Notes: a model not told the origin generated them from the letters alone. A stretch of 64,000 nucleotides of DNA from Podarcis raffonei (GCF_027172205.1 NC_070614.1:30132501-30196500), one strand, 5' to 3'; numbered from the stretch's first letter, positions 10,330-21,484 are shown. Numbers and translations are program-made.

Positions 10330-13252
10330 TCAGAGCACTCCTGACATATGGTTGTCAAGCCTCTGCTTAAAGACCTCCAAAGAAGGAGACTCCACCACAC
10401 TCCTTGGCAGCAAATTCCACTGTCGAACAGCTCTTACTGTCAGGAAGTTCTTCCTAATGTTTAGGTGGAATCTTCTTTCTTGTAGTTTGGATCCATTGCT
10501 CCGTGTCCGCTTCTCTGGAGCAGCAGAAAACAACCTTACTCCCTCCTCTATGTGACATCCTTTTATATATTTGAACATGGCTATCATATCACCCCTTAAC
10601 CTCCTCTTCTCCAGGCTAAACATGCCCAGCTCCCTTAGCCGTTCCTCATAAGGCATCGTTTCCAGGCCTTTGACCATTTTGGTTGCCCTCCTCTGGACAC
10701 GTTCCAGTTTGTCAATGTCCTTCTTGAACTGTGGTGCCCAGAACTGGACACAGTACTCCAGGTGAGGTCTGACCAGAGCAGAATACAGTGGCACTATTAC
10801 TTCCCTTGATCTAGATGCTATACTCCTATTGATGCAGCCCAGAATTGCATTGGCTTTTTTAGCTGCCGCGTCACACTGTTGGCTCATGTCAAGTTTGTGG
10901 TCAACCAAGACTCCTAGATCCTTTTCACATGTAGTGCTCTCAAGCCAGGTGTCACCCATCTTGTATTTGTGCCTCTCATTTTTTTTTGCCCAAGTGCAAT
11001 ACTTTACATTTCTCCCTGTTAAAATTCATCTTGTTTGTTTTGGCCCAGTTCTCTAATCTGTCAAGGTCGTTTTGAAGTGTGATCCTATCCTCTGGGGTGT
11101 TAGCCACCCCTCCCAGTTTGGTGTCATCTGCAAATTTGATCAGGATGCCCTTGAGTCCATCATCCAAGTCGTTGATAAAGATGTTGAATAAGACCGGGCC
11201 CAAGACAGAACCCTGTGGCACCCCACTAGTCACTCTTCTCCAGGATGAAGAGGAACCATTGATGAGCACCCTTTGGGTTCGGTCAGTCAGCCAGTTACAA
11301 ATCCACTGAGTGGTAGCATAGTCAAGACCGCATTTTACCAGCTTCTTTACAAGAATATCATGGGGCACCTTGTCAAATGCCTTGCTGAAATCAAGGTAGG
11401 CTACATCCACTGCGTTCCCTTCATCTACCAGGCTTGTAATTCTGTCAAAAAACGAGATCAGGTTAGTCTGACATGACTTATTTTTCAGAAATCCATGCTG
11501 ACTATTGGTGATCACAGCATTCCTTTCTAGGTGCTCACAAACTGTTTGCTTAATGATCTGCTCCAGAATCTTCCCTGGTATTGATGTCAGACTGACTGGG
11601 CGGTAATTATTTGGGTCCTCTCTTTTCCCCTTTTTGAAAATAGGGACAACATTTGCCCTCCTCCAGTCTGCCGGGACTTCGCCTGTTCTCCAGGAATTCT
11701 CAAAGATGATTGCCAGTGGTTCTGAAATCACATCTGCCAGTTCTTTTAATACTCTTGGATGCAGTTCATCTGGCCCTGGAGACTTGAATACATCTAGACT
11801 AGCCAAGTATTCTTGTATTATCTCCTTAGTTATTCTGGGCTGTGTTTCCTCTGCTGAATCATTTGCTCCAAATTCTTCAGGTCGGGCATTGTTTTCTTTA
11901 TCGGAGAAGACTGAGGCAAAGAAGGCATTGAGGAGTTCAGCCCTTTCTGTGTCCCCTGTTTGCATTTCACCATCTTCTCCTCTGAGTGACCCCACTGTTT
12001 CTTTGTTCTTCCTTTTGCTACGAACATACCCATAAAAGCCTTTTTTGTTGCTTTTAACCTCTCTAGCAAGCCTGAGTTCATTCTGTGCTTTAGCTTTTCT
12101 GACTTTGTGTCTACACGTGCTGGCTATTTGTTTGAATTCCTCTTTGGTGGTTTCCCCCCTTTTCCATTTTTTGTACACATCCTTTTTTAATCTTAACTCA
12201 GTTAAAAGTTCTTTAGATAGCCACCCTGGCTTCTTTAGGCACCTTCCATGTTTCCGTCTCATTGGTATTGCCTGAAGTTGTGCTTTTACTATCTCCCTCT
12301 TAACAAACTCCCAGCCATCATGAACTCCCTTTCCTTTTAGTATTACTGTCCATGGGATCTCACCAAGCACTTCCCTAAGTTTTATGAAGTCGGCTTTCTT
12401 AAAGTCGAGAAATTGAGTCCTAGTATGCTTGGCTGCTCCTTTCCGCTGTATAGTAAACTTCAGAAGAGCATGATCACTCGCGCCTAATGATCCTTCCACT
12501 TCTACCCCACTAACCAGGTCATCAACATTGGTTAGGACCAGATCTAAAATGGCTGTTCCTCTTGTTGCTTCTCCCACTTTCTGGACAATGAAGTTGTCTG
12601 CAAGGCCAGTGAGGAATCTGTTTGACCTTGTGCTCTTGGCTGAGTTTGACATCCAACAAATATCCGGGTAATTGAAGTCCCCCATTACTACTATCTCCCT
12701 TCCTTTTGCATGCTTGGCCATCTGTTCCAGGAAGGCATCATCTATGTCCTCCGTTTGGCTTGGGGATCTATAGTAAACTCCCACAGTGAGGTCACTGTTA
12801 TTCTTCTCTCCCTTAATTTTGACCCAAATGCTCTCACTTTGGCTTTGAGGTTCTAAATCTTGGATCTCTTCACAGGTATACACATCCCTGACATATAACG
12901 CCACTCCTCCTCCTTTCTTGTCTGGTCTGTTTCTCTGAAATAGATTGTATCCCTCCATTATTACATTCCAATCGTGGGACTTATCCCACCAGGTTTCAGT
13001 GATTCCTATTATGTCATATTTAGTTTGCTGTACCAAGAGCTCAAGCTCATCTTGTTTATTTCCCATGCTTTGTGCATTAGTGTACAGACATTGAAGTCCA
13101 TTAATCATTCCCCCGTGTCTCTTATTTAAGGATTTTTTCCTCCCACCACTAGGTCTGCGTGCTGTTTGCTCCATTCGGTCTATGACATTTGGATGATCAT
13201 CTTCATCAATTGATAGACTCCTACCTTCAGGAGCACTGTCTCCCTCCCCCAC
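10330..13252 (-). pseudogene. CR1 ORF2: endonuclease-reverse transcriptase, one frameshift
   Basis: This would nick target DNA and copy the CR1 RNA into it. Frame 10976-13252 (758 codons) holds the apurinic-type endonuclease: [20 protein letters not shown] near the start, [10 protein letters not shown] with the catalytic Glu, [10 protein letters not shown], and SDHALL. It continues into the reverse transcriptase: [55 protein letters not shown], and the catalytic FADD in IKFADDTKL. The rest of the polymerase and thumb region continues in another frame at 10330-10959 ([20 protein letters not shown] to the end). The switch falls in a run of nine A on the minus strand (10979-10987). Eight A would keep the frame, so this is a single-base expansion. 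Otherwise the frame is clean. Confidence 0.95.
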
Positions 13253-13257
13253 ATTAG

Positions 13258-14040
13258 TCAGTTTAAAGCCCTCCTGATGAGGTTTCTGAAATTTTTTGCA
13301 AAAACATTCCTCCCAACCGTTGTGAGGTGCAGCCCATCGCTTGCCAGAAGTCCATCTTCAAGAAACTGCATTCCGTGATCTAAGAATCCAAACCGTTCCT
13401 GTTTACACCATTTGCGAAGCCAGTTGTTCACTTCCACTATTTTTCCCTCTCTCCCTGGGCCACGTCGTTCAACTGGGAGGACAGATGAGATGACAATTTG
13501 TGCATTTAATTGCTTCAATTTCCTGCCCAGAGCCTCGTAATCTCTTTTGATCTTCTGGAGGCTATTGCTTGCAGTGTCATTGGTTCCCACATGAACCAAG
13601 AGGAAGGGGTATTTGTCAGTGGGTTTTATGATTCCTTGCAGTCATTCAGTTACATCTTGGATCTTAGCCCCGGGGAGACAGCACACTTCCCGAGACATCT
13701 TGTCAGGCCCACAGATCACTGCTTCTGTTCCCCTCAGTAGGGAATCCCCTATCACTACTACACGCCTCCTCTTAGGTCTGGTCGGGGTTCTTCCGTGAGC
13801 TGTCCGTTCCAAGGTCGCCTGCACATTCCCTGAGGACTGACTTTGCTGCTCGTCTTCATATACCTGATCGACTGTAATGAGGGAGAGATCCTCAAATGGA
13901 GTCTGCTCTTCGTCTTCCATGCTAGGGGAAAGGACCTCAAAGCCATATTTTGAGGGAAGAACCCTGGGCTGTTGAGGGCACCCTAGCATACACTTAATCA
14001 TTATTTGTGTGTTCAGACCCAGAAACCTCCCCTCTAAATA
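13258..14040 (-). pseudogene. CR1 ORF1 with SGNH (GDSL) esterase domain, one stop
   Basis: CR1-clade ORF1 proteins of vertebrates carry an SGNH-fold esterase-like domain of uncertain role in retrotransposition. Here block I is VVVIGDSLLRG (catalytic Ser), the Gly-x-Asn block is VHVGTND, and the Asp-His pair is in DGLHLTTVG. All four SGNH signature residues are present. The frame runs from about 14040 (reading LGLNTQIMIKCMLGCPQQPR) to 13258 with a single TGA between the segments 13642-14001 and 13258-13599. The codon is where CGA (Arg) would be likely, so this looks like CpG decay. The N-terminal part of ORF1 is missing. Five bases separate it from ORF2. Confidence 0.9.
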
Positions 14041-14057
14041 AATTCACGCTTGACTCA

Positions 14058-15540
14058 AATTTTGGTTTTTGGCAGAATTTAGGCCACAACTTTATTGATT
14101 ACAGAAAGTGACTGGTTGCATAGGCTCTGGTTCAACTTGCTCCCTGCCATGCAGGTAGAGCTGACCCAGGGATCCAGCATAGGTCAGCTAAGGGTGAACA
14201 CCTGGATAAGCGGAAAGCCTATCTCCGCCACAGGCTATCTCCGCCACACAAATGTCCCCCTGGACTCAGGCACGGGCACAACCCCCTCTCAGGGGTTGAC
14301 CAAACCATTGAGTCCCTGGAATCCTTTAATGGAATACCCTTCACATAGGGATGGCCAGAGCGTTCTCCCATCCCTATCACCTGAACCAGAGCCTATCCAC
14401 CACACAAGCACCCGTGCTAGCCACCAACCAATCACACCTGTAGCCAATCCCTTAACCCCACTGACACGGCGGTCAGCCATAAATCATTCCCAATCACAGA
14501 GAGATGAACCCCATCAAGCCTGTAAAGGGACGCATCTTGGAAGGTAATGCCCAGGTGACGGATCACTATCCTGCCCAGGGCCAGAATCTCCTTGGCCACT
14601 GCGCTCTGGACGCACCTTCTGGCCCTCTCGTTGGCAGCTGGACATCACCTTCCTTGCCACGCACGTTGCTGCAACAGCTGCGACCAAAAAATCTTGAGTC
14701 CAGGAAGAGCTGCCTTCAACTCTTCCAAGTCCTCCTGCATGCGGGTCTGCAGGCTCAAGCCGGGAGCTTCCGGCAAATGATTCTCGCCCAGCTGCACCAC
14801 CATCACCGCAGGCATGCCTTCCTCAGACACCTTCGCCCGCACCATTGGGAGAAGCTCCTCCCAACACATTCCTCATCTGGATATCCAGGACACACACACG
14901 TGGTCGGGGAGCCTGAGCCTGCATCCAAATCTAGATTCCGCCACCCTCCTGCTGGCCCAGTGGACAATGCTGTACCTGACTATCCAGACACGCAGGGTAC
15001 ACAGCCACAAATACAGAGTCAGAATCCATGGCAAAAAAGGGATTGCTCAGGGGAAACCCTCAAGGACAAACACCCTATAAATTAAATTAAAAGAATTAAA
15101 AGCTCTAAAATGGAGCACTAAGGGGCCGCAAGCCCCATGGGGCCACAAGCCCCTCTTAGTAATGGAACGGCAAGGATGGGGATTAAATCAAAATTAAAAT
15201 GAGGGAAAAGGAAGAGGGTGAAAGGAATTAAAAGAAAGGGATAACGGAAAGATATCACCAGGATGATCCGTTGAAGGTAAATCGCTCTCTCTTGGCTCAC
15301 AGAGGACACGCTGTTGGTGTTTCAAATGCACGTGCTGAAAGAGGAAGCTCTGGGTCACATGCATTGGTATAAATAGGTCCCTCGAACCATTTGGACTATG
15401 TCCCATTGGCCAGATTGCACCCAGCAATGAGGGACCTACCAATCGTGTGTTGTGGCTGACCAATCGTACCCACCCACATCACAGGGTGTCAGTTTCCAGG
15501 TCTCACCGCAATACATGCCCTCTTTAAGGGAGGACCCAAT
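14058..15540 (-). mobile_element. Fossil DIRS/Ngaro-like retroelement with SGNH hydrolase frame, internally shortened
   Basis: On the minus strand a region of about 350 codons' span (14.3-15.0 kb) carries recognisable SGNH-hydrolase blocks: a catalytic-Ser block near 14.95 kb, a Gly-x-Asn-type block near 14.77 kb and an Asp-x-x-His block near 14.50 kb. Such hydrolase frames are known from Ngaro-type tyrosine-recombinase retrotransposons. The 3' end has a polyadenylation-like AATAAA followed by a block shared with the copy at 53.0-53.8 kb. A TATA-like promoter region lies near 15.37 kb. No reverse transcriptase or recombinase was seen. The element is broken in a few places. The family name is an inference. 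Confidence 0.55.
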
Positions 15541-15975
15541 TTATCATAATATTAGCAAATCACCTGTTCATATAAAATATGTTAAAGTGGTATACAACAA
15601 TGTATACAAAATCAATGGAGTATAAAATACCATAAAACATAGGCTCATCTAAAAATAAATAAATAAATGACTGAATAGGCCTCTCAGAATAAAAAGGAAT
15701 TGAGCAGTAAGGATCATTGTTGGAAAAACCATTTCATAGCATTGCACCAGTGACAATAAATGACCAACTTCTATCTGAAGCAAGTCAGCCTTCAGAAACA
15801 TAACAGGCAGAGGCAAAGATCCACACCTGACCTGAAAGTTTGGTGATTCCCATCCCTTGAAAAGTAATACAATATTCTGAGGGCATTTTTACCTCTTCCC
15901 ACAAAATCCAATGAAGACTTCTGTAAAGGCCCCCAACTGGAAAAAAGCAAAAGCAAAACATAACCCTCCCTCAAC
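15541..15975. other. No recognised feature
   Basis: AT-rich spacer before the L1 target-site duplication. Confidence 0.4.
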
Positions 15976-18132
15976 TTTATCACCTGCTTTTTTTTACAAA
16001 AAATGATATTTATTGGAATTTTCAAACTGTTACAAAATAAAATAGAGACAAAGAAAAATGCAAAATAAACATAATTAACAAATTAAAAAAGAAAAAAGAC
16101 ACCATATAGATACAGATTCAAACAAAAAAAGGAAAAAAAAAACAAAAATACATCACAAACAATTAAAAACATTTAAAAACAAATTCATTATTTCCAAATC
16201 CTCAACTGTCATTACCTTCTTTCTTAGACCTCCTCCTCCTCCCTTTCTTTGTATCCTAGTTGTTAATTATCCCAGCAAATCCTTTCCATATTTCATAATA
16301 TTCTGTCATTACATTACCCTAAACTGTTTTAGTCTTATCTTTCTATAATAAGATAAATCTTAAAGCTTAAAACTTAAATCTTGTCCTTACCAGCTTCTCA
16401 TAACCATAACATTCTTTCATAATTCTTTAAACATTTTTGCTAAAGCCAAGTAATTTCATTCCAACATTTTTCTAATGTTCATCAATTTTATAAAACAGTT
16501 CTAATGGTAGAGAAAAGAAATACAAACAAGTCCAATCTTCGTCCAACGTCCCTTCCTCCTGGTTCCGGGTTTTGTCAGTCCTTATTATCACGTTGATCTA
16601 GCTCATTAACCTGGCAACCTTGTATCCGAGGCCCTCAAGTCTCTTCCATGTCCCTTCTGCAGCTCTTCTTCATATTTGTAGCTGTATTTTCCCTTGTCTC
16701 CTGCTCGTGATAGCTCCAGCTTGACAATATTTTTAGCCCTTCTCGACAGATCAGCCCCTTTTCCATATTCAACACTAAATTCCATATGGTATTTAACAGC
16801 ATGTTTCAAAAACCCTCCAAGATTAAGAGCCCCCACAATCCCAAACATCTCACGGCCCATTGCCATATTTGAAAAGTCCAGACATCTCAGCATAGGGGGG
16901 TCAATCCAGCCCCCCATTTCCAAGCCAAATCAAACTTTTTCTTTCCAAATCTGGCTTTTTCCAAGTTCATTTGTCAAGTCCGAAAACTCATATTCCTGTT
17001 GGGCCTGTTCTGTCAAAACACACTCCTGCTTTAATTCCTGAGTGGGCTCCACATATTTTCCCACTGCCTGTTCAAAGTTTCCCACTGCCTGTTCCAAATT
17101 TCTAGTTGAGGTCGCCATCCAATTCACCTTTTCATGTAATTGTTCCAGTAGGGCATTTGTTTTATAAAAGACACACAACAAGGTTTCTGAATACATTGTC
17201 CTGCAAGGTCAAATGCCTGTTCCCACGATTGTAATCTATAACAGCTGCCGGCTCCCTGGAGTTGGTTACAGTTTCACAGTCTCCCTCTAGGGGGAAAACT
17301 TCTATTTGTTCTTGCAACAGAGTTTCCCCTTTTAAGATACTTTGTCAATATTTATTCCTTTCAAATGCGAAGAGGAACAATGGAATCACTATGTTTCTCT
17401 TCTTTTCGCTATCTGTCAAAAACACTTATGTCTGGTCAATGAACTTCAAACGTCGGTCCTGACACCCCCGCTCCAGTATCAGGACGGAGGAAAGTTACTT
17501 TACTTTAAACTCACTTTAAACAGTCTAAAAATAATCCTCCCCCTTCTCCTGCTGTCAAAGGGGGGTTCCACAATTATAGATGATGGAATCCAGTCCTTTA
17601 AAGATGATTTTCTTAGCTCTAGTTTATGTTGTCTTTGCTTTATTCTGTTTACAAAAGAATGGAAGGCTGACTTCCTGTTTAGACCTTCCCGTTCCGTACC
17701 AAATTAAAATAGGTATTTTAAGATCCAATTCTTTTCTGCTCATTAGTCCTTATTTGATGTCCAATTGTTCAAAATCTAAGTACTCACGGGTGCTTGTTTT
17801 AAAGTCCAAATTGTCCCAGGAAAGAGGCAGCGCTCTCCGGCAACGGCTATGCGGCTTCGCTCCACGGAAATAGCCGTTGACTCTCAGCACCGCGCCACTT
17901 CCCCCTCTTCACTTCGGAGCCCATTAGTGGGTTCCTTAGCGAGTTGGGGGGCGCTAAAGGTGCCCGCTGAGTCCCATGGTCACAGGCTTCATCCGCCTGT
18001 GATTTTTGAAAGGGTCCCCGCTTCGCCGTAGCGGAGAAGACCCGTTTCCCGCGGAGCTATTCCCTCCAGTTCAGAGGGAGTCCGCCATTGCCGGTGGCGC
18101 CACCCCGGAAGTCTCCAATTTTATCACCTGCT
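15976..18132 (-). mobile_element. L1 LINE, internally deleted, both ends present, 13-bp duplications
   Basis: The 13-mer TTTATCACCTGCT occurs at 15976-15988 and again at 18120-18132, exactly bracketing the element. The minus-strand 3' end has AATAAA followed by an A-rich tail (about 15985-16020). The 5' end (17820-18118) is a CpG-rich leader of the L1 type, which alone could be mistaken for a promoter island. Between them lies one short ORF1-like coding stretch and no ORF2. A complete 5' end with the polymerase missing suggests a non-autonomous L1 copied as such, since 5' truncation would have removed the leader. Confidence 0.85.
16606..17196 (-). pseudogene. ORF1-like frame in the shortened L1, one stop
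   Basis: Minus-strand frame 16930-17196 starts at an ATG (MYSETLLCVFYKTNALLEQL) and has a heptad-like, Glu/Gln-rich stretch (TSTRNLEQAVGNFEQAVGKY) compatible with the coiled coil of L1 ORF1 proteins. After a TGA at 16930-16932 the same frame continues (GGWIDPPMLRCLDFSN) to 16606. I see no RNA-recognition motif that I can name. ORF1p is an RNA-binding chaperone of the L1 particle; whether this remnant did anything is unknown. Identification rests on its place between an L1-type leader and tail. Confidence 0.5.
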
Positions 18133-18667
18133 AATGGGGCTATACAACCAAAGGGGGATTTTTCAAATTATTCATCAAATTTTAAAACAATTGAATCATT
18201 TTCTTATTCACAATTTTTTTTTTATTGAGCATAATTTGATAGCAAATGGAAACATCCCTATATAATGCACAAGGGAAGGGGAAGGGAGAACCTTATCTGC
18301 GTTTTGCTCCTGAGAATTGCTCACATTTTTTTAGAAAATTGCAGGAAGGAAATAATACATAGTAACAGTGCACATTTGCAGTGACATCTTTAGGTAAAGC
18401 ATACAGAATATATGGTGCTCACTGTAGAACCCTGGGGATTGCTACCCTTGCGTCCTATAGTTAGGTTATGAAGCTAATCCTATAGGACCACAGCTAAGCT
18501 TAAGGAAACAAAAAACCTGAGGTAAGCTTCTTCAGAAGAAACCTTCTTCAAAGAAAGCACAGGGAAGCCAATTCTTCATCTCTAACTGTAATGATGTCAA
18601 GATGGTTGTAAGAAAAAAGCAGAATTAATAAAGCTTTATCTAGTGGTATGTATCTGAATTAATATCT
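18133..18667. other. No recognised feature
   Basis: Spacer with poly-T and A-rich tracts. No coding frame was seen. Confidence 0.4.
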
Positions 18668-18675
18668 GGTTACAT

Positions 18676-18854
18676 CAGGGGTTGTCAACCTGGTCCCAAC
18701 CACCCACTAGTGGGCATTTCAGGATTCTAGGTGGGTGGTAGTGGCTTCTACGGCACAAGCTGAATCCTCCTTCCATCGAGCACTGGTGGGCAGTAAGGAA
18801 ATTTTATCATCAAGAAAGATGCATTAGTAGGTATTAAAAGGTTGACTATCCCTG
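18676..18854. mobile_element. hAT-type MITE with perfect 8-bp duplication
   Basis: The ends are CAGGGGTTGTCAACC and the inverse of CAGGGATAGTCAACC. They are flanked by the identical 8-mer GGTTACAT at 18668-18675 and 18855-18862. It is 179 bp and non-coding. The interior repeats a 'gtgggc(a/g)' phrase. Confidence 0.9.
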
Positions 18855-18862
18855 GGTTACAT

Positions 18863-19672
18863 AGTGTGATCGATTGATAGGTTTAGTGGTTGTATGAATC
18901 AAGAATATTGTTGAAGTCTATGTGGGATAGAGGGAGCTTTTAATGTGAAATTAGAATACTGTGCACAGTTCTGGTTGCCATATTTCATCAAAGAGCTGGA
19001 AAATGTATTTAAGAAAAAGGCATACAAAACAATCTTAAGGGCACAAATTCCATAGAAACACTTTCATGCCTCTTGAATCTGCTAGCAATCAATTTCATTG
19101 GATAAACCCAAGATCAAGAGAATGAGAAAATTTACCTCTATCTACTTTCTGCACACCATTGCTAATTATAACAGCCTCCAACAAGTGCCCCAAGTCATAT
19201 TTTGCTGACTAAAAACAAGGAAACAAACTCAAATGCTTCATGGCGTTTCAGTTGCCTGATTATTTTTCTGCACATTTTTCAATCGTGCAGAATCTGAAGG
19301 ACCTCCTCCTATTGCCTTAACCTGCCTGAACCCTTTATTCCTCATCAGCATTATTCTCCATCAGATCCCCTCCAAACATACCCGTGTGTGCATATTATCT
19401 CAGTTGGCCAGGTTTCTGTCTGACCATGAAATCCACATGTGGAAAGCTCTCCTTGGAAAAGTTTGCTTGGTTCCAAGCCTGTTTTTTTCCTTAGGGTCTG
19501 GGAAACATTTAAAAAAATTGCAAAGGCATTCTAGTTTGTTTCACAGATGGATTTAATTGTATCTTTCTGCCTTCTCCTGAGCTTTATCTGCTGCAAGTGC
19601 TCCCACCCCAGAACCTGTACAAACCCTAGGTTACTTTTATATGCAACAATGTGTGAGAATTACCCTTAAGAG

Positions 19673-19673
<1 letters not shown>
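18863..19673. other. No recognised feature
   Basis: Spacer with no repeat ends and no coding frame of note. Confidence 0.4.
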
Positions 19674-19717
<44 letters not shown>

Positions 19718-21105
19718 TTATTTATATCCCGCCAGTAAAATGATACAACATTCTAGAATCATTTCATTATAAAATCAGTTCAAATCAGATTAATGGCAAC
19801 CATTGGGCTAGAGTTCTGTGAGGATTGCCAAAGGAAGGGGTCAGGCTGTGCCCTGGCCAAAGGCCTGGTGGAACAGCTCTGTCTTGCAGACCCTGCAGAA
19901 AGATGTCAAGTCCCGCAGGGCCCTAGTCTCTTGTGACAGAGCGTTCCACCAGATTGGAGCCACAGCCGAAAAAGCCCTGACTCTGGTTGAGGCCAGCCTA
20001 ACCTCTCTGTGGCCCGGGACCTCCAAGATGTTTTTGTTTGAAGACTGTAAGGTCCTCCGTGGGACATACCAGGAGAGGCGGTCCCATAGGTACGAGGGTC
20101 CTGGGCCATATAGGGCTTTAAAGGTTAAAACCAGCACCTTAAACCTGATCCTGTACTCCACCGGGACCCAGTGCAGCTGGTATAGCACTGGGTGAATGTG
20201 ATCCCGCAGCGAGGACCCTGTAAGGAGTCTCGCCACGGCATTCTGCACCCGCTGGAGTTTCTGGGTCAGTCTTAAGGGCAGCCCCATGTAGAGCGAGTTA
20301 CAATAATCCAGTCTGGAGGTGACCGCCGCGTGGATCACAGTGGCTAGGTGAGGGCGAGAGAGGTTAGGAGCCAACTGCTTAGCTTGGCGGAGATGAAAAA
20401 ATGCCGCCTTTGTTATAGCTGCAATCTGCGCCTCCATGGAAATGGAGGTGTCGATGATTACACCCAAACTCTTAACAGACGGTGCTGGCACTAATTGCGC
20501 CCCCACAAGAGATGGAAGTTGCCCCCCCATCCCATATCGTCTCAACCCAGCCAAAGGATCCTCTGTCTTTGAAGGGTTTAACTTCAACAGGCTCCCACGT
20601 AACCATCCAGCCACAGCTTCCAAACATCTGATCAGTGTGTCTGGGGCCGAGTCAGGATGGCCATCCATGAACAGATAGAGTTGGGTGTCATCAGCATACT
20701 GATGGCAGCCCAACCCAAAACTCCGGACAAGCTGGGCGAGGGGGTGCATAAAGATGTTGAAAAGCATCGGGGAGAGTATCGCACCCTGCGGCACTCCACA
20801 CACCAAGGAGTGGCGCGACGACAGTTCCCCCCCAAGCGCCACCCTCTGTCCCCGACCAGAGAGAAACGAGCGCAGCCATTGAAGGACTGTGCCCTGGATC
20901 CCTACGTTGGCGAGGCGGTGGTCCAGGAGTTTGTGATCGACCATGTCGAAGGCTGTTGACAGGTCTAAAAGAATCAGCAGCCCCGACCCACCTTGATCTA
21001 GCTGCCTATGGAGATCATCTGTTAGGGAGACCAGAGTCGTCTCGGTCCCATGACCAGAGCAGAAGCCGGATGGAATGGATCCTTTGGTGATGTTAATCAA
21101 GGAGT
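19674..21105 (-). mobile_element. Young L2-clade LINE, 3' half, with (TAA)n end
   Basis: A 5'-truncated copy holding the second half of the reverse transcriptase, the C-terminal domain and a short 3' UTR. The UTR ends, in plus-strand reading, in a (TAA)n run of about 42 bases (19675-19716) and 'tttatttatatcccgcc'. The coding part is uninterrupted for 419 codons, which makes it among the youngest elements in the window. Confidence 0.9.
19841..21100 (-). CDS. L2 LINE reverse transcriptase, partial, open
   Basis: This would copy the LINE RNA at the genomic nick. The frame lacks its beginning: it opens mid-domain with GFCSGHGTETTLVSLTDDLH, with no ATG (the first codon is TTG). Next come LLILLDLSTAFDMVDHKLLD, CGVPQGAILSPMLFNIFMHP and the catalytic QYADDTQLYL at about residues 136-145. 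KLNPSKTE follows, then the C-terminal region SRLDYCNSLYMGLPL, VARLLTGSSLRDHI and LYQLHWVPVEYRIRFKVLVL. There is no frameshift or stop in 419 codons. The endonuclease and first polymerase blocks are absent, so it cannot move on its own. Confidence 0.9.
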   Translation of the reverse strand: MINITKGSIPSGFCSGHGTETTLVSLTDDLHRQLDQGGSGLLILLDLSTAFDMVDHKLLDHRLANVGIQGTVLQWLRSFLSGRGQRVALGGELSSRHSLVCGVPQGAILSPMLFNIFMHPLAQLVRSFGLGCHQYADDTQLYLFMDGHPDSAPDTLIRCLEAVAGWLRGSLLKLNPSKTEDPLAGLRRYGMGGQLPSLVGAQLVPAPSVKSLGVIIDTSISMEAQIAAITKAAFFHLRQAKQLAPNLSRPHLATVIHAAVTSRLDYCNSLYMGLPLRLTQKLQRVQNAVARLLTGSSLRDHIHPVLYQLHWVPVEYRIRFKVLVLTFKALYGPGPSYLWDRLSWYVPRRTLQSSNKNILEVPGHREVRLASTRVRAFSAVAPIWWNALSQETRALRDLTSFCRVCKTELFHQAFGQGTA

Positions 21106-21484
21106 TTTCAAAACTGCTTTTATGGTTGCATTGTTCTTATTTATTGGTTTTATTATTCTAAATTACACATCACCTTTGGAATCTTCCACTGTAGTTTATA
21201 CATTCACAAAAAATGCCCCCCTTTGACTCACATTTCCCCCACAGCTATTGCATGCTGAGTCAATGTTTTCTTCAAGACATCTATCTCAGCTATGATGGTA
21301 AATTATTTCCTAGTCACTGCCAGCTTAGGCCCCATATATTAATGTTTGGACTTTTTGCCCTGATGTGGATGTGACCCATGCATAAATTATCTATGTCTCC
21401 CAGTTGGACTGGGGAAAAGTTTCTTCAAATCATACAAAACACATATAAAACACTTTTTTGTTTTGTTGTTTTTCTGTGCTTTCT
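21106..21484. other. 5' flank of the first OR gene
   Basis: AT-rich spacer between the L2 and the splice acceptor. No upstream non-coding exon or TATA-type promoter could be assigned by eye. Confidence 0.4.

Larger units (their letters stand above)
10243..14045 (-). mobile_element. CR1 LINE, nearly full length
   Basis: A 3.8 kb non-LTR retrotransposon. Its 3' end is the diagnostic CR1 tail, reiterated 'atagaatc' (10243-10280), followed by 'gttggaagagaccacaaggg'. It carries ORF1 with an esterase-like domain (about 13258-14040) and ORF2 with endonuclease plus reverse transcriptase (10330-13252). The 5' end is lost at about 14040, where the sequence abuts an unrelated element. Only two lesions are apparent in over 1,100 codons: one in-frame TGA in ORF1 and a one-base slip in an A9 run in ORF2. 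The insertion is therefore relatively young. Confidence 0.95.

Noticed and set aside
11634-12035. Plus-strand frame of 133 codons
   Set aside because: It is a shadow of CR1 ORF2 on the minus strand.
14504-15085. 193-codon plus-strand frame
   Set aside because: It is antisense to the SGNH-like frame of the fossil retroelement. Composition is proline/histidine-rich and resembles nothing known.
17820-18118. CpG island promoter of a host gene
   Set aside because: It sits inside perfect 13-bp target duplications at the 5' end of an L1, so it is the L1 leader.
19818-20195. 125-codon plus-strand frame
   Set aside because: It lies antisense to the 419-codon L2 reverse transcriptase and has no family resemblance.
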